DNA from: Marivita sp.
GTDB lineage: Bacteria; Pseudomonadota; Alphaproteobacteria; Rhodobacterales; Rhodobacteraceae
NCBI RefSeq assembly: GCF_020055675.1
Contig: NZ_JAIPUS010000006.1
Location: forward strand, 62,001 to 126,000
Length of the DNA: 64,000 nt
Reading direction: 5' to 3'
This document shows, piece after piece, positions 1-9,103 of this stretch. Numbering within the stretch: position 1 is the stretch's first letter; the number at the start of each line of letters is the position of its first letter. Both the position numbers and the translations under genes were made by a program. Under the pieces are notes generated by a model. It worked only from the letters and a program-made list of their open reading frames with translations. It was not told where the DNA came from and made no database searches.

Positions 1-299
1 GACATGCGCATGAACAGGTTATCCCGCGTGATCCCGGCGTTGTTGACCAGGATATCGACACTGCCCATCGCCTCGGCCGCCTGCTTCGGCAGCGCCGCAA
101 CCGCCTCTGGATCGCTCAGGTTGCAGGGCAGGACATGGGCGCGGTCGCCCAGCGCGGCGGCAAGTGTTTCCAATGGTTCGGTACGGGTGCCGGACAGGCC
201 GACCGTCGCCCCCGCGCCGTGCAAGGCGCGGGCGATTTCACCGCCGATGCCCCCCGAAGCGCCAGTGATCAGCGCGGTTTTGCCTGTCAGATCGAACAT
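1..299 (-). CDS. fabG: 3-oxoacyl-[ACP] reductase FabG, 3' part outside the window
   Basis: Short-chain dehydrogenase that reduces 3-oxoacyl-ACP with NADPH in fatty acid synthesis. The visible first ~99 codons start with MFDLTGKTALITGASGGIGG, which carries the Rossmann TGxxxGIG cofactor motif, and later show the VNNAG motif and ITRDNLFMRM, typical of FabG. The catalytic Ser-Tyr-Lys region lies beyond base 1. It is downstream of fabD on the same strand with a 75-bp gap, the usual fabD-fabG order. The family is certain; FabG rather than another SDR rests on the neighbour and the ITRDNL motif. Confidence 0.93.
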   Translation of the reverse strand, partial: MFDLTGKTALITGASGGIGGEIARALHGAGATVGLSGTRTEPLETLAAALGDRAHVLPCNLSDPEAVAALPKQAAEAMGSVDILVNNAGITRDNLFMRM

Positions 300-374
300 G
301 TCGAGGTCCTTTTCATCATTTTCCACCCATATGCGCAAAGCGTCTACGCGCGGAGTATCAATTCGCGAAGCCGG

Positions 375-1310
375 TCAGCCGTTCTCTGACGCCGCCTTTA
401 CATCGGTGGCGGTGCCCACTGCCCGCGTCGCGACGCTGCGGTCGATCCGGCGGACCATCCCGATCAGCGCCTTGCCCGCACCGATTTCCCAGAAATCGTC
501 AACACCTTGTTCCACCATCCAGGCCACCGACTCGCGCCAGCGGACGGCGCCGGTGATCTGATCGGCCAGAAGGCTGCGGATGCGGTCGGGTTCGCTCACG
601 GCTTCGGCCAAAACATTGGCGACAACGGGAACCGACGGCGCGCGGATGTCCACATCCGCCAAGGCGTTTTCCATCGCCTTGGCGGCCGGGGCCATCAACG
701 CGCAATGGAACGGCGCGCTGACCGGCAGCAGCATCGCACGCTTGGCGCCTGCCTCTCTCGCGAGATCGACCGCGCGCTCCACGGCTGCCTTGTGGCCGGA
801 CACCACGACCTGCGCCGGATCATTGTCATTGGCCGCAGCGCAAACCTCGCCCTGGCTGGCGGCCTCGGCAACCTTGCGCACCTCTTCCAGGCCCAGTCCA
901 AGTATCGCTGCCATCGCCCCTTGGCCAACCGGCACCGCGTCCTGCATTGCCGCGCCCCGGGCGCGCAGCAAGCGCGCGGCATCGGTCACCGACAACGCGC
1001 CCGCCGCGGTCAGGGCCGAGTATTCGCCCAGCGAATGCCCCGCGACATAGGACGCCTGCATCACTGTAATGCCTTCTGCCTCAAGGGCACGGATCGCGGC
1101 GATCGATGTGGCCATCAACGCCGGTTGCGCGTTTGCCGTCAGGGTCAATGTCTCGATATCGCCGTCCCAGATCACCGCGCTCAGCTTTTCTCCCAGCGCC
1201 TCGTCAACCTCTTCGAAGACAATGCGCGCAGCGGGATAGGCCTCGGCCAGGTCGCGCCCCATCCCGATGGTCTGGGCCCCTTGCCCGGGAAAAAGAAATG
1301 CTCGGCTCAT
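375..1310 (-). CDS. fabD: Malonyl-CoA:ACP transacylase FabD
   Basis: Transfers malonyl from CoA to acyl carrier protein to feed fatty acid elongation. The protein is 311 residues, normal for the family, and begins MSRAFLFPGQGAQ. The nucleophile motif GHSLGEYSAL contains the active serine, and the later APFHCALM stretch carries the catalytic histidine. The reading frame is open further upstream, but the ATG at 1310 is preceded by GGAGA and matches the family N-terminus, so the longer form is rejected. It is probably transcribed with fabG. The 151-bp gap to the divergent cytochrome gene should hold the promoter. Confidence 0.96.
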   Translation of the reverse strand: MSRAFLFPGQGAQTIGMGRDLAEAYPAARIVFEEVDEALGEKLSAVIWDGDIETLTLTANAQPALMATSIAAIRALEAEGITVMQASYVAGHSLGEYSALTAAGALSVTDAARLLRARGAAMQDAVPVGQGAMAAILGLGLEEVRKVAEAASQGEVCAAANDNDPAQVVVSGHKAAVERAVDLAREAGAKRAMLLPVSAPFHCALMAPAAKAMENALADVDIRAPSVPVVANVLAEAVSEPDRIRSLLADQITGAVRWRESVAWMVEQGVDDFWEIGAGKALIGMVRRIDRSVATRAVGTATDVKAASENG

Positions 1311-1461
1311 GACAGTCTCCAGCTTTTGTCGGCCCAAGCCATTACAGCCCGTGGTCACGCGACGCAACGCTGCCGCACGATTTCTGTGCGCTGGCGAAGA
1401 TTGAACCACGCGAGCCACGCGGTAGGTGTGCCGTACCGCGACATGACACCGGAGTCGATCC

Positions 1462-2670
1462 ATGCACGCCACCAACACACGGTCCAGCTACGGCGCGGTC
1501 ACCAAGACGTTTCACTGGCTGACCGCGCTGGGCATATTCATCGTGATCCCGCTGGGCATCATCGCAAACCGCCTGCCTTATGACACCGCAGAACAACTGG
1601 CCGACAAGGCATGGCTGTTCTCCTTGCACAAAACGGTGGGCGTGACGCTGTTTTTCGTGGCATTGGCACGGATCCTCTGGGCGTTGAGCCAGCCGAAACC
1701 AGTACCGGTGCATCCCGATCGCACCACAGAAACCCTGTTGGCCGAGATCGTGCATTGGTTGCTCTATGGCTCTCTGGTGCTTGTGCCGCTGTCAGGGTGG
1801 ATCCATCACGCCGCGACCGAGGGTTTCGCGCCGATCTGGTGGCCGTTCGGTCAGAATCTTCCTCTCGTTCCGGAAAACCAGCAGGTGTCGGGGATCGCGG
1901 CAGGGCTGCATATCATTTTCGAACGGGTGCTGATCGGGTCGCTTCTGCTGCACATCGCCGGCGCCGTGAAGCACGCGGTGGTCGACAAGGATCACACGCT
2001 GGCGCGGATGTTGCCGGGACGATCGGTGCCGGACAGTGCCGAAAGCGCGCCTCGCAGGAAAGTCCTGGCACCGGTTTTCGCAGTGGTCATCTGGGCGGCT
2101 GCGATTGGACTTGGCAGCGCGCTTGGCCTGTACCAAGACCATGGTGCAATCGCCGCCGAAGCCCCCGCACTGCAACAGGTGGACAGCGAATGGGTGGTCG
2201 AGAGCGGCACACTCGGCATCACGGTGCAGCAAATGGGATCAGCCGTGTCCGGGTCGTTTGCTGACTGGACAGCCGATATCGGTTTCAACGAGAGCATCGA
2301 CAGCGGCAAGGCGGGGACGGTGACCGTGGAAATCGCTATTCCGTCCCTGACGCTTGGATCGGTCACGCAGCAGGCTTTGGGCCCGGATTATTTTGCCAGC
2401 GCGCAATACCCCACGGCACGGTTCAGCGCGGACATCCTGAACACCGACGAGGGGTATGTTGCCGACGGCACCTTGACGCTACGCGGCGTGGAACAGGCGG
2501 TGTCGCTGCCCTTTGACCTGTCGCTGAACGACAATGTGGCGACGATGGAGGGGAGCACTGTTCTCGACCGGAGGCCTTTCGGGATCGGAGAGAACATGAC
2601 CGATGAAAGCCAACTGGCCTTCGAGGTGACTGTGGATGTCGCCCTGACAGCGGAACGGGGTGCAGAGTAG
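1462..2670 (+). CDS. Cytochrome b561 - YceI domain fusion protein
   Basis: A 402-residue two-part protein. Residues ~8-185 form a four-helix di-haem cytochrome b561 with candidate haem histidines in FHWLTALG, SLHKTVGV, IVHWLLYG and LHIIFERVL. A fifth hydrophobic helix (~205-225) is followed by a periplasmic YceI-like lipocalin domain (~240-400), a fold that binds polyprenyl or quinone-like lipids. The architecture suggests electron transfer between a membrane quinone pool and an isoprenoid bound in the periplasm; that role is inferred. The ATG at 1462 has a weak GGAGT upstream. It is divergent from fabD. Confidence 0.9.
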   Translation: MHATNTRSSYGAVTKTFHWLTALGIFIVIPLGIIANRLPYDTAEQLADKAWLFSLHKTVGVTLFFVALARILWALSQPKPVPVHPDRTTETLLAEIVHWLLYGSLVLVPLSGWIHHAATEGFAPIWWPFGQNLPLVPENQQVSGIAAGLHIIFERVLIGSLLLHIAGAVKHAVVDKDHTLARMLPGRSVPDSAESAPRRKVLAPVFAVVIWAAAIGLGSALGLYQDHGAIAAEAPALQQVDSEWVVESGTLGITVQQMGSAVSGSFADWTADIGFNESIDSGKAGTVTVEIAIPSLTLGSVTQQALGPDYFASAQYPTARFSADILNTDEGYVADGTLTLRGVEQAVSLPFDLSLNDNVATMEGSTVLDRRPFGIGENMTDESQLAFEVTVDVALTAERGAE

Positions 2671-2731
2671 CCTTTGACCAATGGTCATGTGTCGACCGGC
2701 AATTGCAAGGTGGCATGATCGGCGTGACCAT

Positions 2732-2787
2732 TGAACGACCCCCGACAGAGGGCCGTTCAGTGGTCGGGTCGCGCGACATTGCGCGAC
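2732..2787. terminator. Paired hairpins between convergent genes
   Basis: Two inverted repeats fill the gap between the b561-YceI gene and the M20 gene, which converge here. One has stems 2732-2741 and 2750-2759 (TGAACG-A-CCC against GGG-C-CGTTCA, one mismatch). The other is 2768-2787 (GTCGCGC, six-base loop, GCGCGAC). No long T tract follows either, so factor-independent termination is not proven. Confidence 0.5.
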
Positions 2788-2800
2788 GCCTATCCGGTCA

Positions 2801-3964
2801 TCACGCTGCCGGCATCCGTTGTTCCACGATTTCGGCCCACCACGAGCAGCCCGCCGGGATCGCCTCATCGTTGAAGTTGTATTCCGGATGGTGCACCGAT
2901 GCGCCGTCTCCGTTGCCGACAAGGATATAGGCCCCGGGACGCTCTTCGAGCATGAACGCGAAATCTTCGCCTCCCATCACGAGATCCGCATCGTCGCAGG
3001 CTCCGGCGATCGACGTGGCAACGCTGGCCGCGAATTCGGTCTGTTCGTCGTGATTGACCATGACCGGGTAGCCTCTGTGATAGGTCACATCGACCGTGCC
3101 GCCGAACGTGTCGGCAATCCCTGCACAGACGCTCTTGATCCGTCTTTCCGCAAGGTCACGCATCTCGGTCGACATGGTGCGCACGGTCCCCTTGAGCTGT
3201 ACGCGCTGCGGGATCACGTTGAATGCCTTGCTTGATGTCTCGAAGGAGGTGACGGACACCACCACCTGGTCGGTCGGATCGGCATTGCGGCTGGCGATGG
3301 TCTGCAACGCCAGCACCGCTTGCGATGCCATAACGGTGGTATCGATGGTCTCATGCGGCTTGGCCGCGTGACCGCCCTTGCCCTCGAAGGTGATGTCGAA
3401 CTGGTCGGTTGCGGCAAAAAATGCGCCGGGCCGGATCGCAAAGCTGCCCACCGGTTTGCCCGGCCAGTTGTGCATGCCATAGACCTCCTGGATGCCCCAG
3501 CGATCCATCATGCCATCGTCGCACATTTCCTTGCCGCCGCCGCCGCCTTCTTCGGCGGGCTGGAAGATCACGACAACCGTGCCATCGAAATTGCGCGTCT
3601 CGCTCAGGTACTTGGCCGCGCCCAACAACATCGCCGTGTGGCCGTCATGGCCGCAGGCATGCATCGCGCCATCGGTCTTGGACTTGTAGTCCAGCCCGGT
3701 CTGTTCGTGAATCGGCAGCGCGTCCATATCGGCGCGCAAGCCGATCACCTTGCCGGATGCATTGCTCTTGCCCTTGATCACACCGACAACACCCGTGCGC
3801 CCGATCCCGGTGACGATCTCGTCGCAGCCGAATTCCTTGAGACGGTCCGCCACCAAAGCGCTGGTGCGGTGCGTTTCGAACAGGATCTCGGGGTTTTCGT
3901 GCAGATCGCGTCGCCACGCGGTGATCTCGTCGTGCAGTTCGGCAAATCGGTTCTTGACCGGCAT
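2801..3964 (-). CDS. M20 family amidohydrolase (hippurate hydrolase-like)
   Basis: Metal-dependent aminoacylase of the M20D / hippurate hydrolase group (387 residues), expected to cleave N-acyl amino acids in the cytoplasm. Signature motifs are LRADMDALPI, MHACGHDGH and FQPAEEGGGGGKEM, which supply the metal-binding Cys/His/Glu residues, and a late GGEDFAFML. The in-frame ATG at 3973 sits directly against AAGG; the ATG at 3964 has 9-base spacing and begins MPVKNRF, so it is preferred. It lies last in a minus-strand series with an FAD oxidoreductase, an ArgE-like enzyme and a peptide ABC ATPase, which fits use of acylated or peptide-derived amino acids. The substrate is not determinable here. 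Confidence 0.9.
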   Translation of the reverse strand: MPVKNRFAELHDEITAWRRDLHENPEILFETHRTSALVADRLKEFGCDEIVTGIGRTGVVGVIKGKSNASGKVIGLRADMDALPIHEQTGLDYKSKTDGAMHACGHDGHTAMLLGAAKYLSETRNFDGTVVVIFQPAEEGGGGGKEMCDDGMMDRWGIQEVYGMHNWPGKPVGSFAIRPGAFFAATDQFDITFEGKGGHAAKPHETIDTTVMASQAVLALQTIASRNADPTDQVVVSVTSFETSSKAFNVIPQRVQLKGTVRTMSTEMRDLAERRIKSVCAGIADTFGGTVDVTYHRGYPVMVNHDEQTEFAASVATSIAGACDDADLVMGGEDFAFMLEERPGAYILVGNGDGASVHHPEYNFNDEAIPAGCSWWAEIVEQRMPAA

Positions 3965-4049
3965 GTTGGTCATCCTTGTGTTGAGTGGAACGGAGTCTCA
4001 GCCCCGGAACGTGACCCAGACCGCTCCGGGCTTCAAGTGGATCCGACGC

Positions 4050-5399
4050 CTAGAGTGCCGGACCCAGATCCATTCGGCTCCCGTCGCTGAACCGCGACAG
4101 GCGGAACCGGCCAAGATCGTGGCCCGGTGCCGCGCCGCAGACCAGATCGGCCAGCACGCGGCCCATTCCCGGACCGATGCCAAACCCGTGCCCGCTCATT
4201 CCCGTGCCGATGGTCAGGCCGGGGATCGCATCGACACGGTCCACGACCGGCACCACGTCCGGAAGTGTGTCGATCATCCCGGCCCACATCGCGCGGTAGC
4301 GGATCGGCCCGACCTGCGGGAACAGTCGTTCGACGGAAGCCGCCACTTTGCGCAGTTTGGCGCTGTTGGGCTTCGGGTTCAGAACGCGCATCCTTTCGAA
4401 GGGGCTGACCTCGTCCGCCTGCCACTGGCGCCTGGTTGTCCAGGCATCCGGATATCCGCCGGGAGCCGCGGGATAAAAGCGCGTTCCGAACGGATCGGCC
4501 CGGAGCTGTGCGGCGTATTTCGGCAGCGCCCGGACAGCGTCCGGTCCGATGAACAGCTCGTGAAAGCCGCCCGCCGCCAATGACGCACCGCCATCGGCGC
4601 GCATGCGAAAGGCGAAATCTGCCGCCGCCGCGGCGCCCTGATGCGGCAAGGCCACCGGCTCCGTCGCCCCGGCGCTTGCACGAACGGATAATTGCGGGAT
4701 TGCCACCCCGTGCGCCCGCAGGAACAAGGACGACCAGGCACCTCCGGCAACCACGACATCGCAACAGGCAATGCGCCCGGCCTCGGAATGGACACCGGTG
4801 ACCCGTCCGCCTTCGAGATCGAGCTTGCGGGCCGCGCAACCCTCGACGATCACCGCGCCTTCGCGCACGGCGATACCCGCCAGCGCCGGCACCGTGACCC
4901 AAGGCTCGGCCCGCATGTCGGAAGGCGTGGTCAGCGCCCCGTGGATGCCTGATTTCGCCAGGTCCGGAAAACGCGCCTTCAGCGCCGAACGGTCCAGAAG
5001 TTCGGTATCCACCCCCTGCGCTGTCGCATGCGGCAGCCAGTTGGCAAAGCTCTGAAGCTCGGTCTCGCTCTCGGCGAGATAGGTCACACCCGACCGCACC
5101 AGCCCGATATCGACATTGGTCTGCGCCGCCAGCTCGGTCCAGAGATGGTTTGCCTCGACCATGATCGGCAGTTCCTGCGGATCGCGTCCCTGCTGGCGGA
5201 TCCAGCCCCAGTTGCGCGAGGATTGCTCTGCCGCAATGCGCCCTTTTTCCAAAAGCACAACGCGGCGCCCCTTGCGCGCCAGGAACAGCGCCGTGCACAC
5301 CCCGATAACCCCGCCACCGATCACCACAACGTCGGTTTCGCGCGGCGGCGGTCCGGGAAACGCGATGGGCGTGGCGTCCGAGATCGGAAATGGCATCAT
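4050..5399 (-). CDS. FAD-dependent amino-acid oxidoreductase (DAO family)
   Basis: A 449-residue DAO-fold flavoprotein related to D-amino acid dehydrogenases. The dinucleotide-binding motif VVVIGGGVIGVCTALFLARK lies at residues ~24-43, followed by a Glu (LLEKG) for the FAD ribose. The C-terminal TGMSGHGFGIGPGMGRVLAD is the conserved FAD-contact loop. It probably oxidises an amino acid or N-substituted amino acid and passes electrons to oxygen or the quinone pool. The first codons overlap the end of the argE-like gene by 4 bp (ATGA), so the two are translationally coupled. The exact substrate is unknown. Confidence 0.9.
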   Translation of the reverse strand: MMPFPISDATPIAFPGPPPRETDVVVIGGGVIGVCTALFLARKGRRVVLLEKGRIAAEQSSRNWGWIRQQGRDPQELPIMVEANHLWTELAAQTNVDIGLVRSGVTYLAESETELQSFANWLPHATAQGVDTELLDRSALKARFPDLAKSGIHGALTTPSDMRAEPWVTVPALAGIAVREGAVIVEGCAARKLDLEGGRVTGVHSEAGRIACCDVVVAGGAWSSLFLRAHGVAIPQLSVRASAGATEPVALPHQGAAAAADFAFRMRADGGASLAAGGFHELFIGPDAVRALPKYAAQLRADPFGTRFYPAAPGGYPDAWTTRRQWQADEVSPFERMRVLNPKPNSAKLRKVAASVERLFPQVGPIRYRAMWAGMIDTLPDVVPVVDRVDAIPGLTIGTGMSGHGFGIGPGMGRVLADLVCGAAPGHDLGRFRLSRFSDGSRMDLGPAL

Positions 5400-6562
5400 G
5401 CGGACAGATGCTCCAGCAGTCGCTCCATGAACGCCTGCCCTTGCTTGAACTGGGCCAGCGTAATGTATTCATCTGGCTGATGCGCCACGGCGATATCACC
5501 GGGCCCACAGACCACAACAGAATATCCGGCGGCCTGGAAATGGCTCGCCTCGGTCCCGTAAGAGACATGCTTCGTGCCGTTATCTCCCGTGAGTTGGCGC
5601 ACCAGCGTTTCCGCTTTGCTGCCATCCTTGGGCTTGAAGGGCGGCAGGGAAAAGGCGGGGGTGATCTCGATCCAGGCCTCGGGGCGCACGGCTTTCATTT
5701 CGGCCTCGACCTCTGCGGCGGCGGCGCGCAGCTTGCCTTCCCAATGCTCCAGGGTTTCTCCCGGCACGACCCGAAAACCAAGACCGAATTCGCAATCCTT
5801 GGCGGTGATGTTATGGGCTGTGCCACCCGAGATCTGGCCGACATGCACATTCGTGTAAGGCGGATCGAACTGCGCCGCGACGGGTCCCGGCGTGGCAGCG
5901 GCGCTTTCGGCGTTCATCCGGTTCGCCCATTCGATCAGCTTGGCCCCGTACATGATCGCGCTGACGCCCGTATGCATGATCGATGAATGCACTTCGAATC
6001 CGTGGACATGCACCCAGAACGTCGTGCCCCCCTTGTGCCCCGTCACCGCCTTGAGCATCGTCGGTTCGCCGACAATCACCGTGTCGGCGCGCGGCACCCT
6101 GCCCTGCATCGCCTCGATCAATGGCGGCGCGCCGGCGCATCCCACTTCTTCGTCATAGCTCAGGGCGATCTGCACGGGCCGCAAGACGCCGCGCGCCTGC
6201 GCCTCGACCAGTGCCCAGATCGCCAGCGCGTCAAACCCTTTCATGTCGGTGGTTCCGCGCCCGTACAGCTTGCCGTCCCTTTCGGTCACTGTGAACGGAT
6301 CGGTGGTCCATGGCTGGCCATCAACCGGGACAACATCGGTATGGCCTGACAGGATCACGCCGCCCGGCAGTTCGGGTCCGACATGGGCAAAAAGCGCCGC
6401 CTTGCCCGGGTCGTCAGCTTTGACATGCCGGTGGCAGGTGATTCCGTGATCTGCAAGATAACCCTCGACCCAATCGATGAGCGGCAAGTTCGTGTCGCGG
6501 CTGACCGTTGGGAATTTCACCAGATGGTCAAGAATCTCGCGGGGGGACAATCGTGTCTGCAT
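5396..6562 (-). CDS. argE: Acetylornithine deacetylase (ArgE, M20 family)
   Basis: Zinc hydrolase (388 residues) that removes the acetyl group from N-acetylornithine or related N-acyl amino acids. Motifs in order: LSGHTDVVPVDG (metal His and Asp), YGRGTTDMKG (bridging Asp), YDEEVGCAG (catalytic Glu pair) and IVGEPT. The frame is open upstream to ~6703, but family homology starts at MQTRLSPREI, so the ATG at 6562 is used. The bases before it belong to a decayed gene and give only a weak ribosome site. Because it sits with catabolic genes rather than arginine biosynthesis genes, a scavenging role is possible. Confidence 0.88.
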   Translation of the reverse strand: MQTRLSPREILDHLVKFPTVSRDTNLPLIDWVEGYLADHGITCHRHVKADDPGKAALFAHVGPELPGGVILSGHTDVVPVDGQPWTTDPFTVTERDGKLYGRGTTDMKGFDALAIWALVEAQARGVLRPVQIALSYDEEVGCAGAPPLIEAMQGRVPRADTVIVGEPTMLKAVTGHKGGTTFWVHVHGFEVHSSIMHTGVSAIMYGAKLIEWANRMNAESAAATPGPVAAQFDPPYTNVHVGQISGGTAHNITAKDCEFGLGFRVVPGETLEHWEGKLRAAAAEVEAEMKAVRPEAWIEITPAFSLPPFKPKDGSKAETLVRQLTGDNGTKHVSYGTEASHFQAAGYSVVVCGPGDIAVAHQPDEYITLAQFKQGQAFMERLLEHLSA

Positions 6563-6566
6563 GTGT

Positions 6567-6990
6567 TCACTCTGCGTCGGATGACATAAGGTAGTCCGCG
6601 TAGACCGTGTGATGATCCGATGGCCGGACATCATCGAATTTGCGTTGCAGCGCAACCGGCCCCGCCGTGCGGGCAACATCACGTGTCCGAGACAGATGGT
6701 CAATGGCTCCGAACAGGTGCAGCCCGCGGTTCAGGTGACAGGTGGCGCCCGGCGTCCGGTCGAAGATCGCGCGCCCGGGTCCTCCAGAATGTCCACCCTG
6801 CGGGAACCGTGCAGCGTATCCAGGTCGCCAACCATAAAGACGGTCTTTCCGGCGTCGATCCACGGGCGCATGCGAGCCCGGACCGGCGCAGGCGATTTCA
6901 GGCGGTTGGACCGGCCGGACTATTCGCAATGCATGTTCACGACGCGGACCCGCACGGTGCTGCCCCGATCTTGGACCCGTACCATGCGGC
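6567..6990 (-). pseudogene. Decayed endonuclease/exonuclease/phosphatase family gene
   Basis: Translation on the minus strand gives the C-terminal half of an EEP-fold hydrolase, but broken. From ~6955 the frame reads VRVRVVNMHCE and then a TAG stop (6920-6922). The same frame continues with WIDAGKTVFMVGDLDTLHGS, the family's GD(L/F)N-like motif. Near 6775 the reading must change frame to continue as RAIFDRTPGATCHLNRGLHL and GAIDHL, ending in PSDHHTVYADYL before a TGA at 6567. The N-terminal half is missing because the ABC ATPase gene ends at 7020. It is thus 5'-truncated with one stop and one frameshift. An intact but distant EEP gene lies at 14713-15744. Confidence 0.78.
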
Positions 6991-7019
6991 GCGCGCCCCC
7001 GGGATGCGGCCCGGTACGA

Positions 7020-8840
7020 TCAATACCCGCTGTCTGTCACCAGCACCTTGTGACCGGGTTCCACCTCGCGGTAGACCGATGGTTCGGGTTGGTAATCGAG
7101 CCCATGAATGGGCGACGGGATCGGTTTGAAGTTCAGGTCCTTCTCCGACTTGCGCCTTTGTGGATCGGCAATCGGCACCGCTTTCATCAAGGCTTGGGTA
7201 TAGGGGTGCTGCGGGTTTTCGAACACCGCGCGGCGGGGGCCGATCTCTACAATACGGCCCAGGTACATAACGCCGACATGATGGCTGACCCGCTCGACCA
7301 CCGCCATGTCATGGCTGATGAAGAGATAGGAAATGCCCAGCTCTGCCTGCAATTCCATCATCAGGTTCAACACCTGTGCCTGCACCGACACATCGAGCGC
7401 CGACACCGCCTCATCCGACACGATCAGCTTGGGGTTCAGCGCCAGCGCGCGCGCAATGGCGATGCGTTGCCGTTGCCCGCCCGACAATTCATGCGGGTAG
7501 CGCTGCATGAAGCTGCGCGGCAGTTCCACGCGGTCGAACAGCATTTCGACCCGTTCGCGCATTTCCTTGGAGGTTCCCATGCCATAATTGCGCATCGGCT
7601 CGGACACCTGGTCGGCCAATTGCATCTGCGGATTCAGCGATGCGAAGGGATCCTGGAACACCATCTGCATGTCGCTGCGCGCCTGGCGCAGGCCGGTCTG
7701 GCCCAGTGCCATGATATCCTTGCCCTCAAGAAAGATGCTGCCCTCCAGCGGTTCCACCAGTCGAAGGATCGATCGTCCGGCCGTGGATTTTCCGCATCCC
7801 GATTCCCCGACAAGGCTCAGAGTCTGTCCCTTGTTCACCGAAAACGACAGGTCCTCGACGGCATGGACATTGGCGACCGTGCGCCGGAAGAACCCGCCTT
7901 TCACCGGAAACCGCGTCGTCAGGTTCTTGACGTCGAGAAGCACCTCTTCGGACCCGGTGATCGGCGGCACATCGGACCCGTCCCGGCCTAACAGGCGCAT
8001 CGGACGCGGCAAGTCGGTGCCTGCCATCTCTCCGAGCTTGGGCACTGCGGCCAACAATGACTGGGTGTAGGGGTGTTGCGGGTTTTCGAAGATCTCCTGG
8101 ACCGTGCCTTCTTCGACCTTGTTGCCCCGGAACATGACAACAACGCGGTCGGCCATCTGCGCCACCACGGCCATGTCATGCGTGATGAATATCACCGCCG
8201 TGCCGGTTTCCCGCTTGAGACGGTCCATCAGGGCCAGGATTTCCGCCTGGATGGTCACGTCGAGTGCCGTGGTCGGCTCGTCCGCGATGAGAAGGCGCGG
8301 CTCGCACGCCAAGGCCATCGCGATCACCACGCGCTGCCGCATCCCGCCCGACAGCTCGTGCGGGAACTGTTTCAGACGACGCTCGGGTTCGGGGATTCGC
8401 ACCTGCCGCATCAGGTCCAGAGCGCGCGCCTCGGCCTGGGCCCGGCTCATGCCCTTGTGCAGGCGCAGGCCTTCGGTCAATTGCTTGCCAACGGTAAAGA
8501 CCGGATTGAGTGCGGTCATCGGCTCCTGGAAGATCATCCCGATCTCGTTGCCGCGGATCGTGCGCATCAGGTCCTGATCCGTATCGGAAAGATCGACGGT
8601 TCCCTTTTCCTTGCGATCGAACAGCATGTGGCCGCCCGTAACCTCGCCACCGCCGTATTGAACAAGGCGCATCAAGGCGAGGGACGACACCGATTTGCCG
8701 GATCCCGATTCCCCAACCACACAGACGGTTTCGCCCGGGTTGATCTCGAACGAGACATCCTCGACACCGACAACCGTCCCCGATTTGGTCTGGAATTCAA
8801 CCCGAAGATTATCAATCTTGGCGATGCTGCCATCCGGCAT
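7020..8840 (-). CDS. Double-domain peptide ABC transporter ATPase (DppD-DppF type)
   Basis: A 606-residue fusion of two oligopeptide ABC ATPase domains that would energise the permeases encoded divergently at 10915-12925. Domain 1 has Walker A GESGSGKS, signature LSGGMRQR, Walker B LLIADEPTTALD and H-loop ITHD. Domain 2 has GESGCGKST, LSGGQRQR, LIVSDEAVSALD and ISHD. An oligopeptide-type C-terminal segment (NPQHPYTQ) follows each domain. The ATG at 8840 follows AAAGGATCGCGCTC and is preferred to an ATG 30 bases upstream. Domain 2 has an Ala after the Walker B Glu (DEAVSALD), common in this subfamily. The 263-bp divergent gap to the binding-protein gene is AT-enriched near 8950 and should hold both promoters. 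Confidence 0.93.
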   Translation of the reverse strand: MPDGSIAKIDNLRVEFQTKSGTVVGVEDVSFEINPGETVCVVGESGSGKSVSSLALMRLVQYGGGEVTGGHMLFDRKEKGTVDLSDTDQDLMRTIRGNEIGMIFQEPMTALNPVFTVGKQLTEGLRLHKGMSRAQAEARALDLMRQVRIPEPERRLKQFPHELSGGMRQRVVIAMALACEPRLLIADEPTTALDVTIQAEILALMDRLKRETGTAVIFITHDMAVVAQMADRVVVMFRGNKVEEGTVQEIFENPQHPYTQSLLAAVPKLGEMAGTDLPRPMRLLGRDGSDVPPITGSEEVLLDVKNLTTRFPVKGGFFRRTVANVHAVEDLSFSVNKGQTLSLVGESGCGKSTAGRSILRLVEPLEGSIFLEGKDIMALGQTGLRQARSDMQMVFQDPFASLNPQMQLADQVSEPMRNYGMGTSKEMRERVEMLFDRVELPRSFMQRYPHELSGGQRQRIAIARALALNPKLIVSDEAVSALDVSVQAQVLNLMMELQAELGISYLFISHDMAVVERVSHHVGVMYLGRIVEIGPRRAVFENPQHPYTQALMKAVPIADPQRRKSEKDLNFKPIPSPIHGLDYQPEPSVYREVEPGHKVLVTDSGY

Positions 8841-9103
8841 GAGCGCGATCCTTTTGCAGAAGTTGCACAATTGCTAAACGACGCTCGGGCAAAGTCAAAC
8901 GCTCTGTAAGCGGACGCGACGCAAACCGACCTCGGGGCTTGCATTTCGGAATAAAAAATTGTTTCGATGTGCCCCTAGTGGATGTGGAGCGCGTGGTCAG
9001 CGGTGGGTCTTGGTGATCTTGAACAGCAGGAGCCGCCGCGCTTCGGCGCTTTTCCCGGCAACAAGAACGACACGGGAAAACTGTGTCCAACAAGGAGAGA
9101 CGA

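Noticed and set aside
4033-5625. 530-codon minus-strand frame overlapping the FAD oxidoreductase
   Set aside because: Arg-rich, low-complexity product in the wrong frame; the overlapping 4050-5399 frame has clear FAD-binding motifs.
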